Below, piece after piece: positions 23,950-34,192 of a DNA stretch of 64,000 nt (the stretch's first letter is position 1; every line of letters begins with the position of its first letter). The stretch is from assembly GCA_003149635.1 (NCBI GenBank), contig QCWI01000006.1, positions 124,001 through 188,000 of the forward strand, given 5' to 3'. The notes below the pieces were generated by a model, which worked only from the letters and a program-made list of their open reading frames with translations, made no database searches and was not told the DNA's origin. Source of the stretch: Fluviicola sp. XM-24bin1 (GTDB taxonomy: Bacteria; Bacteroidota; Bacteroidia; Flavobacteriales_D; Crocinitomicaceae). A program made the translations under genes and the position numbers.

Positions 23950-24803
23950 AAGGGTTTAAAATAGGAGGAGTTCCAGAGCATTTTAATTTGCCGTGGCGAA
24001 TGGCAATTGAAGAAGGCCGATTTCGCGAGAAAGGCATTCAATTGCACTGGAGTGATATGGGCGGAGGAACCGGACAAATGATCCGTGGTCTGGAAACAGG
24101 ATCACTTGATATCGCTGTATTATTGACAGAAGGAATCACCAAAGCCATTCTTCAAGGCTTGGATGCACGAATCATTCAAGTGTATGTTACTACGCCATTA
24201 CATTGGGGAATTCACGTTCCGTATCACAGTCAGATTACTTCGGTAGATCAACTTGAAAATCAAACGTTTGCCATTTCCAGAGAAGGGTCGGGATCTCATC
24301 TGATGACCTATGTGAAAGCAAATCAGGAAGGATGGGGTACAACGAACTTAAAGTTCAATGTCATCGGTGATATTTATGGTGGATTGTGGGCACTAGAGAA
24401 CGACGAAGCTCAAGCATTTCTATGGGAAAAGTACACCACGCATCCTTATACTGAGCAAAAGAAATGTCGCTATATCGATGAGGTAGTAACACCGTGGCCT
24501 TGTTTCGTGATTGCCGCTAGAAAGGAGGTTGCCGATCAATACTTAGAGGAACTTCAAACCATTTGCGAAATCGTGAATGAAAGAGCCCGCTTGCTCAAAA
24601 AGAATGAAGATGTAGTGGATTTGATCTGCTGGAGATACAATCTACGTCACGGTCAAGTGGAAAACTGGTTGCAAGAAACTGAATGGAATTATGACGGCAT
24701 TGGATATCCTTTGGCATTCGAAAAAACCATTTCTTATTTATTGAAGTTAAATTTGTTGCAAGAAGACGATGCCATCGATTGGCGCGAAAAATTGTTTGTA
24801 TGA
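23946..24803 (+). CDS. Periplasmic-binding-protein-fold (PBP2, NMT1/THI5 or Ca3427-like) protein without signal peptide
   Basis: The 285-residue protein begins KIGGVPEHFNLPWRMAIEEG and continues with GGGTGQMIRGLETGSLDIAV, the typical opening of NMT1/THI5-type type-2 periplasmic binding folds. No signal peptide or lipobox is seen, so it is likely cytoplasmic, like the fungal Ca3427-type proteins. It sits between an ABC exporter (4-bp overlap) and hemH (4-bp overlap), so it is tightly co-translated. The ligand is unknown. A role in haem or tetrapyrrole handling could be proposed only from context. Confidence 0.8.
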   Translation: MKGFKIGGVPEHFNLPWRMAIEEGRFREKGIQLHWSDMGGGTGQMIRGLETGSLDIAVLLTEGITKAILQGLDARIIQVYVTTPLHWGIHVPYHSQITSVDQLENQTFAISREGSGSHLMTYVKANQEGWGTTNLKFNVIGDIYGGLWALENDEAQAFLWEKYTTHPYTEQKKCRYIDEVVTPWPCFVIAARKEVADQYLEELQTICEIVNERARLLKKNEDVVDLICWRYNLRHGQVENWLQETEWNYDGIGYPLAFEKTISYLLKLNLLQEDDAIDWREKLFV

Positions 24804-25825
24804 GAAAAAGAGTAGGAGTTTTATTAGTGCAGTTGGGGACACCAGACAGTCCAAAAACAAACGATGTACGTCGTTATTTGTCCGAATTTTTGAACGATCC
24901 ACGTGTGATCGACTTACCGTGGCTTGGGCGTAAAATCCTTGTGAACGGAATCATTGTTCCATTTCGAGCACCGAAGTCCGCGAAGGTGTACAAGGAGTTG
25001 TTCGAAATGTACGAAGGTGTTTCGCCTTTAACCTTGCACACAGAAAATGCAGTGGCAAAATTACAAGATCGATTTGCGAACGATGACGTTACCATTCATT
25101 GGGCCATGCGCTATCAAAATCCATCGATGTACGATGTCATGGAGCAAATGCGTGAGCAGAATTACGATCATATTGTAGTTCTACCATTGTTTCCGCAGTA
25201 TGCGAGTGCAACAACGGGTTCAGCTATCGATTTGGCGATGCGAATCATGCGAAAGTGGTGGGTCGTTCCTGAAGTTTCAATGATCAATCAGTTCTGGGAC
25301 AACGAAGGATACATCGATTCTATCGTTGAGCGTGCCAAAGAGTTCAATTTGGATGATTACGATCACATTATGTTCTCGTATCATGGATTGCCAGATCGTC
25401 ACGTTGATAAAGTCTACGAAGGTTCCGACTTATGTTCCGATCAACCTTGTGAAACGGAAGTGAACGAAAAGAATAAGTTTTGCTATAAAGCCACGTGTTA
25501 CGCAACTACTCGTCTGATCGCTGCGAAGTTGAACATTCCAGAAGATCGATATACGGTTTGTTTCCAATCGCGTTTGGATAAGAAATGGTTAACGCCATTC
25601 GCAGATAAAGTGGTAGAGGAGCAAGGAGAAAAAGGAGCAAAGAAAATCTTGGCGTTCAGTCCAGCTTTCGTTGCAGATTGTCTTGAAACAGTAATCGAAA
25701 TTGGTGACGAGTATCAAGAACTCTTCGAAGAAAAAGGTGGAGAGAAAGTACAGTTGGTTCCAAGTTCGAACGATCATGATCGATTCATCGATGGTTTGGA
25801 AGAGTTAATCCGTGAACGAATCTAA
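24800..25825 (+). CDS. hemH: Ferrochelatase
   Basis: The product is 341 residues from ATG 24800, which overlaps the previous stop in ATGA. Family motifs are VLLVQLGTPDSP at the N-terminus, GVSPLTLHTENAV, PLFPQYASATTGSAI, the catalytic-site FSYHGLPDRHV, and FVADCLETVIEIG near the C-terminus with the conserved Glu. A group of cysteines (LCSDQPCETE, FCYKATCYA) occupies the middle. It inserts Fe2+ into protoporphyrin IX. It is the last gene of the ABC-PBP-hemH operon. Confidence 0.96.
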   Translation: MRKRVGVLLVQLGTPDSPKTNDVRRYLSEFLNDPRVIDLPWLGRKILVNGIIVPFRAPKSAKVYKELFEMYEGVSPLTLHTENAVAKLQDRFANDDVTIHWAMRYQNPSMYDVMEQMREQNYDHIVVLPLFPQYASATTGSAIDLAMRIMRKWWVVPEVSMINQFWDNEGYIDSIVERAKEFNLDDYDHIMFSYHGLPDRHVDKVYEGSDLCSDQPCETEVNEKNKFCYKATCYATTRLIAAKLNIPEDRYTVCFQSRLDKKWLTPFADKVVEEQGEKGAKKILAFSPAFVADCLETVIEIGDEYQELFEEKGGEKVQLVPSSNDHDRFIDGLEELIRERI

Positions 25826-25894
25826 TCTAGACGAAATCAACAGCTAGTAGAGTATTATTGCCGGGGTAAAATTCATTATTACTCAGGAACTTCG

Positions 25895-25902
25895 TATCTT
25901 TG
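25895..25902 (+). promoter_or_regulatory. -7 element for ahcY
   Basis: TATCTTTG matches TAnnTTTG and lies 34 nt before the ATG at 25937, giving an ordinary short leader. Confidence 0.65.
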
Positions 25903-25936
25903 CACAGCAATTTTAGAAACACACACAAAGAACAAT

Positions 25937-27247
25937 ATGAGCACAACAGAACGTTTAGCTTACAAAGTAAAAGACATTAGTCTTGCAGAATGGGGACGTA
26001 AAGAGATTCGCTTGGCAGAAGCAGAAATGCCAGGTTTGATGTCTCTTCGTGAGGAGTATGGAGCAAGCAAGCCGTTGAAAGGAGCGCGCATTGCAGGTTG
26101 TTTGCACATGACAATTCAAACCGCTGTTTTGATTGAAACATTGGTTGAATTGGGTGCAGATGTAACTTGGTCTTCTTGTAACATCTTCTCTACGCAAGAT
26201 CACGCAGCAGCGGCAATCGCAGCAGCAGGAATTCCAGTTTACGCATGGAAAGGAATGAACGAAGAAGAGTTCGATTGGTGTATCGAACAAACATTGTTTG
26301 CATTCGAAGATGGACAACCATTGAACATGATTTTGGACGACGGAGGTGACTTGACAAACATGGTGTTTGATCGTTACCCTGAGTTGACGAAAGATATCAA
26401 AGGACTTTCTGAAGAAACAACGACAGGAGTTCACCGTTTGTACGAGCGCATGAAGAACGGAACTTTGGTAATGCCAGCAATCAACGTAAACGATTCAGTT
26501 ACCAAGTCAAAATTCGATAACAAGTACGGATGTAAAGAATCTTTGGTAGATGCGATTCGTCGTGCTACTGATACTATGATGGCAGGTAAAGTTGCTGTTG
26601 TATGTGGATACGGAGACGTAGGTAAAGGTTCAGCAGCTTCATTGCGTGGAGCAGGGGCACGTGTAATTGTTACAGAAATCGATCCTATCTGTGCGCTTCA
26701 GGCAGCAATGGACGGATTCGAAGTAAAACGTTTGGAGTCAGTTGTAGATAACGTAGATATCGTTGTTACAACAACTGGAAACAAAGACATCGTTCAAGGA
26801 CAGCACTTCGAAGCGATGAAAGACAAAACAATCGTTTGTAACATCGGACACTTCGATAACGAAATCGATATGGCGTGGTTGAATGAGAAATACGGATCGT
26901 CAAAAACAGAGATCAAGCCGCAAGTGGATATGTACACGATCAACGGTAACGATATCATCGTTTTGGCAGAAGGTCGTTTGGTAAACCTTGGATGTGCAAC
27001 TGGACACCCTTCATTCGTAATGTCGAACTCATTCACTAACCAAACGTTGGCACAATTGGAATTGTGGAACAACTCTGAGAATTACAACAACGAAGTATAT
27101 ATGCTTCCAAAGCACCTAGATGAGAAAGTAGCGAAGTTGCACTTGGCGAAAATCGGTGTGGAATTGACGGATTTGCGTCAAGATCAAGCAGAATACATCG
27201 GGGTAACAGTAGAAGGGCCGTACAAGCCAGAGCACTACCGTTACTAG
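25937..27247 (+). CDS. ahcY: Adenosylhomocysteinase
   Basis: The 436-residue enzyme has the substrate-domain motifs [15 protein letters not shown] and [17 protein letters not shown], and the NAD-binding segment [15 protein letters not shown]. The C-terminal PEHYRY is the conserved tail, in which a Lys of the dimer partner is replaced by the shorter bacterial form. It hydrolyses S-adenosylhomocysteine to homocysteine and adenosine, and so sustains SAM-dependent methylation. It is a single gene with its own promoter and a strong terminator, and its codon use looks highly biased, as for an abundant protein. Confidence 0.97.
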   Translation: MSTTERLAYKVKDISLAEWGRKEIRLAEAEMPGLMSLREEYGASKPLKGARIAGCLHMTIQTAVLIETLVELGADVTWSSCNIFSTQDHAAAAIAAAGIPVYAWKGMNEEEFDWCIEQTLFAFEDGQPLNMILDDGGDLTNMVFDRYPELTKDIKGLSEETTTGVHRLYERMKNGTLVMPAINVNDSVTKSKFDNKYGCKESLVDAIRRATDTMMAGKVAVVCGYGDVGKGSAASLRGAGARVIVTEIDPICALQAAMDGFEVKRLESVVDNVDIVVTTTGNKDIVQGQHFEAMKDKTIVCNIGHFDNEIDMAWLNEKYGSSKTEIKPQVDMYTINGNDIIVLAEGRLVNLGCATGHPSFVMSNSFTNQTLAQLELWNNSENYNNEVYMLPKHLDEKVAKLHLAKIGVELTDLRQDQAEYIGVTVEGPYKPEHYRY

Positions 27248-27270
27248 AATATATTTCAATTCAAAACAAA

Positions 27271-27297
27271 GGGAGCCCCTTCGGGCTCCCTTTTTTA
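27271..27297 (+). terminator. Terminator of ahcY
   Basis: The 8-bp perfect GC-rich stem GGGAGCCC/GGGCTCCC (27271-27278, 27283-27290) has a 4-nt loop and a T6 tract. The T tract merges into the -7 element of the next gene. Confidence 0.92.
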
Positions 27298-27303
27298 TTT
27301 TTG
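27296..27303 (+). promoter_or_regulatory. -7 element for the kinase-fold gene, overlapping the ahcY terminator tail
   Basis: TATTTTTG matches TAnnTTTG and ends 5 nt before the ATG at 27309. The element uses the T tract of the preceding terminator, and the transcript is predicted to be leaderless. Confidence 0.4.
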
Positions 27304-27308
27304 TAACC

Positions 27309-28292
27309 ATGAATCCTACTCTTGAGGCGAAAATCATTCAGAACACTGGAGCTAGCACGGTTATAAAAATTGAAAAAGTACAGTCGCTTTGGAGTGATTT
27401 TGGTGTTCTTGAACGGGTTTATCTGTCTGGATTTAAACAAGATTCTATTGTAATCAAGCGGATCAAACCGCCTACAGAATTGAATCATCCAAGAGGCTGG
27501 AATTCGGATGTTTCGGCGCAGCGAAAGTTGAAATCGTATGAGATTGAAAGGCATTGGTACGAAGAGTACGTGAATCAACTTCCTCCACAAATTAAAACAC
27601 CGAACTTCTTGTTTTATTTCGAATCGGATGACGAACGCGTGCTAGGGTTGGAAGATCTGAATGTAATCGGATTAAGTGCTAAATACAGCCATTCTAAACA
27701 ATGTTTTCGACATTGTTTAGAATGGCTTGCCAATTTTCATGCGTTTCACATTAATGATACCGGCAATGGTTTGTGGGAAGTGGGAACGTATTGGCACTTG
27801 GATACCCGCAAGGACGAATGGGAAGCCATGCAGTCTGGTGAATTGAAAAATGCGGCGTCGCAAATTGATTTCTATCTAAAAAGCTGTAACTATCAGACCT
27901 TAGTTCATGGGGATGCCAAACCGGCAAATTTTTGTTTTTCTCCTGATTTAAAAAAGGTTGCAGCCGTCGATTTTCAATACGTCGGTAAAGGTTGCGGGAT
28001 AAAAGATGTCATTTACCTGATGAGTAGTGCATTGATAGAAAACGAATTGTTTCGTCAAGATGAAATTATCATAAATGAATATTTTATTTTCTTGGAAAAA
28101 GCACTGCAACAATTCAGCAAAAATGACATCGATTTTGATGCGCTAAAAAAGGAATGGATGACATGTTATACGATTGCTTGGTCAGACTTTGATCGCTTTT
28201 TAAAAGGCTGGAATTCAAGTAATAGAAGAGTGAATGATTATATGGCCTTTCAAACGAAAGAGGCGTTGCGAAAGTTGAAAAATCTCAACTGA
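27309..28292 (+). CDS. Phosphotransferase-family (aminoglycoside/choline kinase-fold) protein
   Basis: The 327-residue protein has a small-molecule kinase fold, with VLGLEDL before the catalytic loop LVHGDAKPANFC (HGDxKxxN, about residues 198-209) and metal-binding AAVDFQYVG (Asp about 220). It resembles the ecdysteroid kinase-like/choline kinase group (PF02958-type) more than true aminoglycoside kinases. It probably phosphorylates a hydroxylated metabolite with ATP. It is a single gene with no close partners. The fold is well supported, the substrate is not. Confidence 0.85.
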   Translation: MNPTLEAKIIQNTGASTVIKIEKVQSLWSDFGVLERVYLSGFKQDSIVIKRIKPPTELNHPRGWNSDVSAQRKLKSYEIERHWYEEYVNQLPPQIKTPNFLFYFESDDERVLGLEDLNVIGLSAKYSHSKQCFRHCLEWLANFHAFHINDTGNGLWEVGTYWHLDTRKDEWEAMQSGELKNAASQIDFYLKSCNYQTLVHGDAKPANFCFSPDLKKVAAVDFQYVGKGCGIKDVIYLMSSALIENELFRQDEIIINEYFIFLEKALQQFSKNDIDFDALKKEWMTCYTIAWSDFDRFLKGWNSSNRRVNDYMAFQTKEALRKLKNLN

Positions 28293-28427
28293 AATTCTTT
28301 TTCCGAAGAGGGTGATTTTTACCGAAATAATTACTTGTACGCATCTTTTCGGGTATATGTGCGCATCTAGAATTAAAATTAAACCGTTATATTGGCGCGA
28401 ACTTCTTAAAGTATTTACTACTCACTG

Positions 28428-28683
28428 ATGAGAAAGATTGGCGTTCTTGTTCCACAATCAAAATCCTATCCAGGCATAGGTCGTGATTTCGTAAACGGCT
28501 TAAAATTGCAAGCTCCTGATGATATAAGTTTCAGTATTGGATATGACAGGTCGATTGGTTGCAGTAGATGTAAACTTGACAGAGAAGACAGTTGATGTGT
28601 CTAAGTTGGTGAACGGAGCTTACATTGTAAGAGTTGTAACGAACGAAGGACAAGAACTTGTCGGAACGATAAGAGTTCACTAG
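28428..28683 (+). pseudogene. Chimeric gene relic: start of an ABC substrate-binding-type protein joined to the end of a T9SS-cargo gene
   Basis: An ORF from ATG 28428 encodes RKIGVLVPQSKSYPGIGRDF, which looks like the N-terminus of a type I periplasmic (branched-chain amino-acid receptor-like) protein, then stops at 28595. From 28540 in the next frame, an uninterrupted 47-residue segment DMTGRLVAVDVNL up to GTIRVH (stop TAG 28681-28683) has the form of a T9SS type A sorting tail. The two parts meet near 28537-28540, where the frame changes. I read this as a deletion that fused two unrelated genes, leaving only the first 38 or so codons of one and the last 47 of the other. A terminator follows directly. 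Confidence 0.7.
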
Positions 28684-28703
28684 AATAACTCAATGATAAG
28701 AAG

Positions 28704-28734
28704 AAGCCCTGACGATTACGTCAGGGCTTTTTTT
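28704..28734 (+). terminator. Terminator after the chimeric relic
   Basis: The 11-bp perfect stem AAGCCCTGACG/CGTCAGGGCTT has an ATTA loop and a T7 tail. It lies between convergent units and overlaps the stop codon region of the DnaJ-like gene. Confidence 0.92.
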
Positions 28735-29545
28735 ATGTGCGTTCCTTCCAGTATTCGTAAGCTTCTTGTATTTGTTGGAATTTTTCTTTCGCCAATAATT
28801 GTTGTGCTTCCGACGCTTGTGAGAATCGATCTGGATGGTGCTGCTTCACAAGTTTTCGATAGGATGTTTTCAAGCTTTCTTCCGTTGGTGTTCCGCTTAT
28901 GTGAAGGATCTCTGCATACCTTTTAGCCTGATTAATGCTTCCTTTCTGGCTTCTCTTATTCGCTTCTTTCTGATTCTGTTGCTTGGTTTCGTGGTAGTTT
29001 TTGAATATGGATATGATGCGTTCTAGATTGGACGATGGTAGTTCCAATTTTCGATTGATAATTTCCAGAAATTGTAATTCCCGGGTAGAAAGTTTACCAT
29101 CCAACATTCCCAATCCAGTGAGGAAATAAACAACCTGAGATCGTTCCCCTTCAGTATGAAGGTTATTCCTTAGCCAAGATGAAACAGAATCAATTTGCAT
29201 TGGGTGGCGCATACTGAACAACAACGAATCACCAAAGTTGTAATTTGCTTTGCGAAAGTATCGATTGAAGTATTCGTTGATGAATCTTGTTTTATCTTTT
29301 GATCGCTGATAGTTCAGCAGAATCAATAATGAACCCAATGCTAAATACGCTTCGAGAAGATTATCTTCTGTAAGCTTTAAATTCGGTGGGTATATTCCTT
29401 TTCTCCACAATCGTGCATGTCTTGTTTTATAGATGTAAAGAATTAGTCCGCCTCCGAATGGGATGAAGAAAACCAATGCAACAACCCAAGCCGGCCAATC
29501 TTTGACAGGTTCGAAGTACGATAAAGGGAAGTTCAGGATCTGCAT
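28733..29545 (-). CDS. Membrane-anchored DnaJ-domain protein (DjlA-like)
   Basis: The 270-residue protein has one N-terminal membrane helix (about 18-38, with a proline- and glycine-rich turn). A central helical TerB-like region (about 60-185) includes GLGMLDGKLSTRELQFLE. A C-terminal J domain (about 205-270) carries the HPD motif in LVKQHHPDRFSQ. J domains stimulate DnaK ATPase; a membrane-tethered form resembles E. coli DjlA. The orientation is inferred. It converges on the relic and shares its terminator region. Confidence 0.85.
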   Translation of the reverse strand: MQILNFPLSYFEPVKDWPAWVVALVFFIPFGGGLILYIYKTRHARLWRKGIYPPNLKLTEDNLLEAYLALGSLLILLNYQRSKDKTRFINEYFNRYFRKANYNFGDSLLFSMRHPMQIDSVSSWLRNNLHTEGERSQVVYFLTGLGMLDGKLSTRELQFLEIINRKLELPSSNLERIISIFKNYHETKQQNQKEANKRSQKGSINQAKRYAEILHISGTPTEESLKTSYRKLVKQHHPDRFSQASEAQQLLAKEKFQQIQEAYEYWKERT

Positions 29546-29578
29546 TTAATTATATAATGCGTTCGTCTCAAAAGATAA

Positions 29579-29586
29579 CAAAATTA
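29579..29586 (-). promoter_or_regulatory. -7 element for the DnaJ-like gene
   Basis: On the minus strand this reads TAATTTTG, matching TAnnTTTG, 33 nt before the ATG at 29545. Confidence 0.5.
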
Positions 29587-29615
29587 GTGTTGGAAGATAT
29601 ATTATCTTTACTCTG

Positions 29616-30413
29616 ATGAGAGAACGCTTACACACGGTCATCTTCGGTACATCTACACGAGCTGGGAAGAATTTTGATTTGGTTCTTCTCTTCATTATTC
29701 TCGCTTCTGTACTCATAGTACTGTTAGAAAGCATGCCTAGTATGAGGGCTCGTTACGGTGAAGAATTGTCTATCGCTGAGTGGGGATTCACTATCGTTTT
29801 CTCTATAGAATACTTAATTCGAATATGGATTTCACCTAAACCGCTGAGATATATAATTAGTTTTTGGGGGATTATTGATATCGTATCTATCATTCCGACC
29901 TTCATTAGTCCTTTTATCACCGGATCTCATTCATTGGCTGCCATTCGCGCCTTACGTTTACTGAGGATTTACCGTATTCTAAAGCTAAGCCGATTCACGT
30001 CTGAATCCCAAATGCTTTTGCAATCACTCAGGGCAAGTTATTACCGCATAATGGTGTTCATGTTCTTCGTTGTTATGATGATGATTTTAGCGGGAACTGC
30101 GATGTATGTCATTGAAGGAGGTGAGAATGGTTTTGAATCTATTCCTGCTAGTATTTACTGGGCGATTGTTACAACAACTACTGTTGGATATGGCGACATC
30201 ACTCCAACAACAGGCTTAGGTAAAATCCTCTCCTCAATTATGATGATTTTAGGTTATGTAATAATCGCCGTGCCTACTGGTTTAATCTCGGTAGAAATTG
30301 CGAAGCAAAGAGGCCATGTGATAAACGATAACGAATGCGATGCCTGCGGTCATGATAATCCATCAGGATCCGTTTATTGCAATCAGTGCGGTAAGGAAAT
30401 GACGAATACTTAA
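29616..30413 (+). CDS. Voltage-gated-type potassium channel with C-terminal zinc ribbon
   Basis: The 265-residue protein has six membrane segments. The fourth contains regularly spaced arginines (AIRALRLLRIYRILKLSRF), a voltage-sensor pattern. The pore loop has the selectivity filter TTVGYGD (about residues 188-194). After the last helix a short tail carries four cysteines (Cys241, 244, 255, 258; CDACGHDN, YCNQCG), a rubredoxin-like zinc ribbon. Such KvAP-like channels pass K+. The zinc ribbon is an unusual attachment. It is a single gene with its own terminator. Confidence 0.92.
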   Translation: MRERLHTVIFGTSTRAGKNFDLVLLFIILASVLIVLLESMPSMRARYGEELSIAEWGFTIVFSIEYLIRIWISPKPLRYIISFWGIIDIVSIIPTFISPFITGSHSLAAIRALRLLRIYRILKLSRFTSESQMLLQSLRASYYRIMVFMFFVVMMMILAGTAMYVIEGGENGFESIPASIYWAIVTTTTVGYGDITPTTGLGKILSSIMMILGYVIIAVPTGLISVEIAKQRGHVINDNECDACGHDNPSGSVYCNQCGKEMTNT

Positions 30414-30433
30414 TCTAACAGTATCGAAATAGA

Positions 30434-30465
30434 AAACCCTGACTCCAAAGAAGTCAGGGTTTATT
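30434..30465 (+). terminator. Terminator of the potassium channel gene
   Basis: The 11-bp perfect stem AAACCCTGACT/AGTCAGGGTTT (30434-30444, 30452-30462) is followed by TTATTAT. It shares the CCCTGAC stem with other terminators here. Confidence 0.85.
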
Positions 30466-30518
30466 ATATAAAGTCGACGATACTATCTGAGCAAAATCAG
30501 GAAGTACCAATCGTGAAA

Positions 30519-30545
30519 AAAGGCCGACTTGCATCGACCTTTTAT
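30519..30545 (-). terminator. Terminator of groEL
   Basis: AAAGGCCGA and TCGACCTTT pair through one G-T wobble around a 6-nt loop. The plus-strand A-run becomes a T-run on the minus strand. It lies about 40 nt beyond the groEL stop. Confidence 0.75.
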
Positions 30546-30582
30546 AATCATCTGTAAGATACAAATCTTACGTCGTTTCTGT

Positions 30583-32244
<1,662 letters not shown>

Positions 32245-32520
32245 TTAGAAAATACCGTAGATGTCAGCTTCACGCATGATCAAATACGTTGTTCCGTCCA
32301 ATTTGATTTCAGTTCCTGAGTACTGACCGTACAAAACTTCATCTCCAACTTTCACTGTCATAGGTTCATCCACTTTTCCATTTCCAGCAGCGACTACCTT
32401 TCCTTTCAATGGTTTTTCCTTTGCTGAATCTGGAATAATGATTCCGCTAGCAGTTGTTTGCTCTGCAGGTGCCGGCTCAATCAGAACGCGGTCTGCAAGT
32501 GGTTTGAATTGTGTTGACAT
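32245..32520 (-). CDS. groS: Co-chaperonin GroES
   Basis: The 91-residue protein has the mobile-loop region [16 protein letters not shown] and the typical LADRVLIEP start and [13 protein letters not shown]. It caps the GroEL ring. It is 27 bp upstream of groEL and is the operon's first gene. About 125 nt separates it from the secG terminator, and I see no TAnnTTTG element there. Confidence 0.98.
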   Translation of the reverse strand: MSTQFKPLADRVLIEPAPAEQTTASGIIIPDSAKEKPLKGKVVAAGNGKVDEPMTVKVGDEVLYGQYSGTEIKLDGTTYLIMREADIYGIF

Positions 32521-32647
32521 ATCGTTTATTTTTTGTTTAAATTTTCCATTCGCCTTTCCCCCAATTTTGTGCCATCACGGAATAAGTACGAAAACAATGA
32601 TTTCTTGTCAGTTTTTAGTGACAGACTGACATATTTAGAAACAAAAA

Positions 32648-32668
32648 AGCCGATCAAAATGACCGGCT
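32648..32668 (-). terminator. Terminator of the miaB-secG operon
   Basis: AGCCGATC/GACCGGCT pair with one mismatch around a 5-nt loop, with the T-run on the minus strand. It lies about 30 nt beyond the secG stop and separates that operon from groES. Confidence 0.75.
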
Positions 32669-32696
32669 AAATATTGTTTCGTTAGTGCTTGAAATT

Positions 32697-33041
32697 CTAA
32701 CGTTGCTGTCCTTGTCCTTGTTGTCCTTGACCTTGGCCTTGCTGACCTTGTCCCTGACCCTGCTGTCCTCCTTGACCTTGCTCTTGCTTTTCCTTAACAA
32801 TTGGCTCTGGCTTATCAGACATTGTCGTAACGGTAAGTACGATACTCAATACACCAATCACTGCTGCTAAGCCCCAAGTTGTCTTGTCAATGAAATCGTT
32901 TGTTTTTTGAACACCTCCAATTTGTTGAGCGCTTCCGAAGTCAGAACTCAATCCACCTCCTTTCGGGTTCTGGATGTAAACTACGAATACCAAAAAGACA
33001 CTCGCAAGAAGGATAACACCGGTAATGATAGTTGGTAACAT
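32697..33041 (-). CDS. secG: Preprotein translocase subunit SecG
   Basis: The 114-residue protein has two membrane helices (about 3-23 and 51-70) around the conserved loop VYIQNPKGGGLSSDFG, the SecG hallmark. It assists SecYEG export. The last 30 residues are a Gln/Gly-rich repeat (GQGQQGQ units) encoded by a repeating CCTTGACCT-like DNA tract at about 32700-32787. Bacteroidota SecG tails vary a lot. It overlaps the upstream TPR-like gene by 1 nt and ends the five-gene miaB operon. Confidence 0.95.
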   Translation of the reverse strand: MLPTIITGVILLASVFLVFVVYIQNPKGGGLSSDFGSAQQIGGVQKTNDFIDKTTWGLAAVIGVLSIVLTVTTMSDKPEPIVKEKQEQGQGGQQGQGQGQQGQGQGQQGQGQQR

Positions 33042-34192
33042 TATGTATTCAGTTTTTTCTGTAATTCTTCAATTTGGATTGCAAAGAAACTCTTTTTTTC
33101 TGGAATAGCCAAGATTAATTCCTCGTAAGCCGCAATTGCTTTTGGATAATTTCCTTGCATCACATAAACTTTGGCCAAAGTTTCACTCACAGGGAGTTGT
33201 GATTCGCTCAAACTTTCCTTTGCTTTTTTGGAAGGGGAGAAGAACTCTTTTTTCGGTTTTTCTACCTCTCCAGATAATGATTCTAATGGATCAAAATCTG
33301 AGAAATCCTCCACGATCGCGCGGATCGATGCGCTTTCATCGTCTTGTTCCTCATAGTTAGAATCCGCGTGCAACCAAGCCGTAAACGAAAGCTTCCCATC
33401 CGAAGGTTTGTCACTTTCTTCATCTGATTGGATACTGAGCTTACTTGTGCTGAGCGAAGACGAAGTAGTCGAAGTGTCGCTCTCGACCTCACTCTGTTCA
33501 GGCTCTCGAAGTTCACGCTCTTGCTCACGCTGTTTCAAAGCTTGTTCTTCCTCGGGAGTCAAATCCTCTAGTCGGTAATTATTGGCAACTGCGTGGTGTA
33601 AAATGTTCTCTTCCACTGCGTCCTGCGGATCGATTGGCAAAGTATCAGCCTCCTCCAAAACTTTCTCTTTTTCCGCTTCGGATTCCACTGAAACAGTTTC
33701 TTCCTCAATTTCGGATGCCTCCACTTTCGTGTCAGATTCTAGAAATTCCTCAGAGTTCAATTCGAAGGCTGGAACATCGCTCACGTCCTCTTCCACACTC
33801 TGGACTTCCTCCTCACTTTTCAAGTTGGGTTCAATCACTTTGTGACTTTCTTCAGGCAAAGCAACAGCTTCAGTATTCGATATCTCCTCATTCGCGGGTT
33901 GAGGGAGCTGTGCTGAGCTTGTCGAAGTATCTCGAAGCCCAGTCTCCTCCCTCGCACTCACACTATTAATGAGTTCATATAGCTGAACCCGATCCGAAAC
34001 GCGATACGAATGTTCTTTCAATGCCGATTCGAAATCTAGGGATTCGCTGGCATGCATGCCTTTCAGGTAAAGGATAGAAAAAAGCTGTGAGTACGGATAT
34101 TTTTCCGAAAGCTCTGCAATGGCATTGAGTTGATCTGCAGCAATTTCCTCCGGATGCGCAATCAAATGACCTATTTCTTTCCCTGTAAGCAT
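33041..34192 (-). CDS. Acidic protein with C-terminal TPR-like repeat; variable middle region
   Basis: The 383-residue protein has an N-terminal region conserved in Bacteroidota operons of this kind ([29 protein letters not shown]-like). The middle is long, acidic and low-complexity (about 110-270), and a single TPR-like unit lies at the end ([22 protein letters not shown]). The middle appears to hold in-frame dispersed repeats (see findings). No signal peptide, so probably cytoplasmic. It is between lptE (1-nt overlap) and secG (1-nt overlap). Its function is unknown; its place among envelope-export genes is suggestive. Confidence 0.8.
   Translation of the reverse strand: MLTGKEIGHLIAHPEEIAADQLNAIAELSEKYPYSQLFSILYLKGMHASESLDFESALKEHSYRVSDRVQLYELINSVSAREETGLRDTSTSSAQLPQPANEEISNTEAVALPEESHKVIEPNLKSEEEVQSVEEDVSDVPAFELNSEEFLESDTKVEASEIEEETVSVESEAEKEKVLEEADTLPIDPQDAVEENILHHAVANNYRLEDLTPEEEQALKQREQERELREPEQSEVESDTSTTSSSLSTSKLSIQSDEESDKPSDGKLSFTAWLHADSNYEEQDDESASIRAIVEDFSDFDPLESLSGEVEKPKKEFFSPSKKAKESLSESQLPVSETLAKVYVMQGNYPKAIAAYEELILAIPEKKSFFAIQIEELQKKLNT

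Noticed and set aside
28693-28926. 77-residue plus-strand open frame
   Set aside because: It runs over the terminator at 28704 and is antisense to the DnaJ-like gene.
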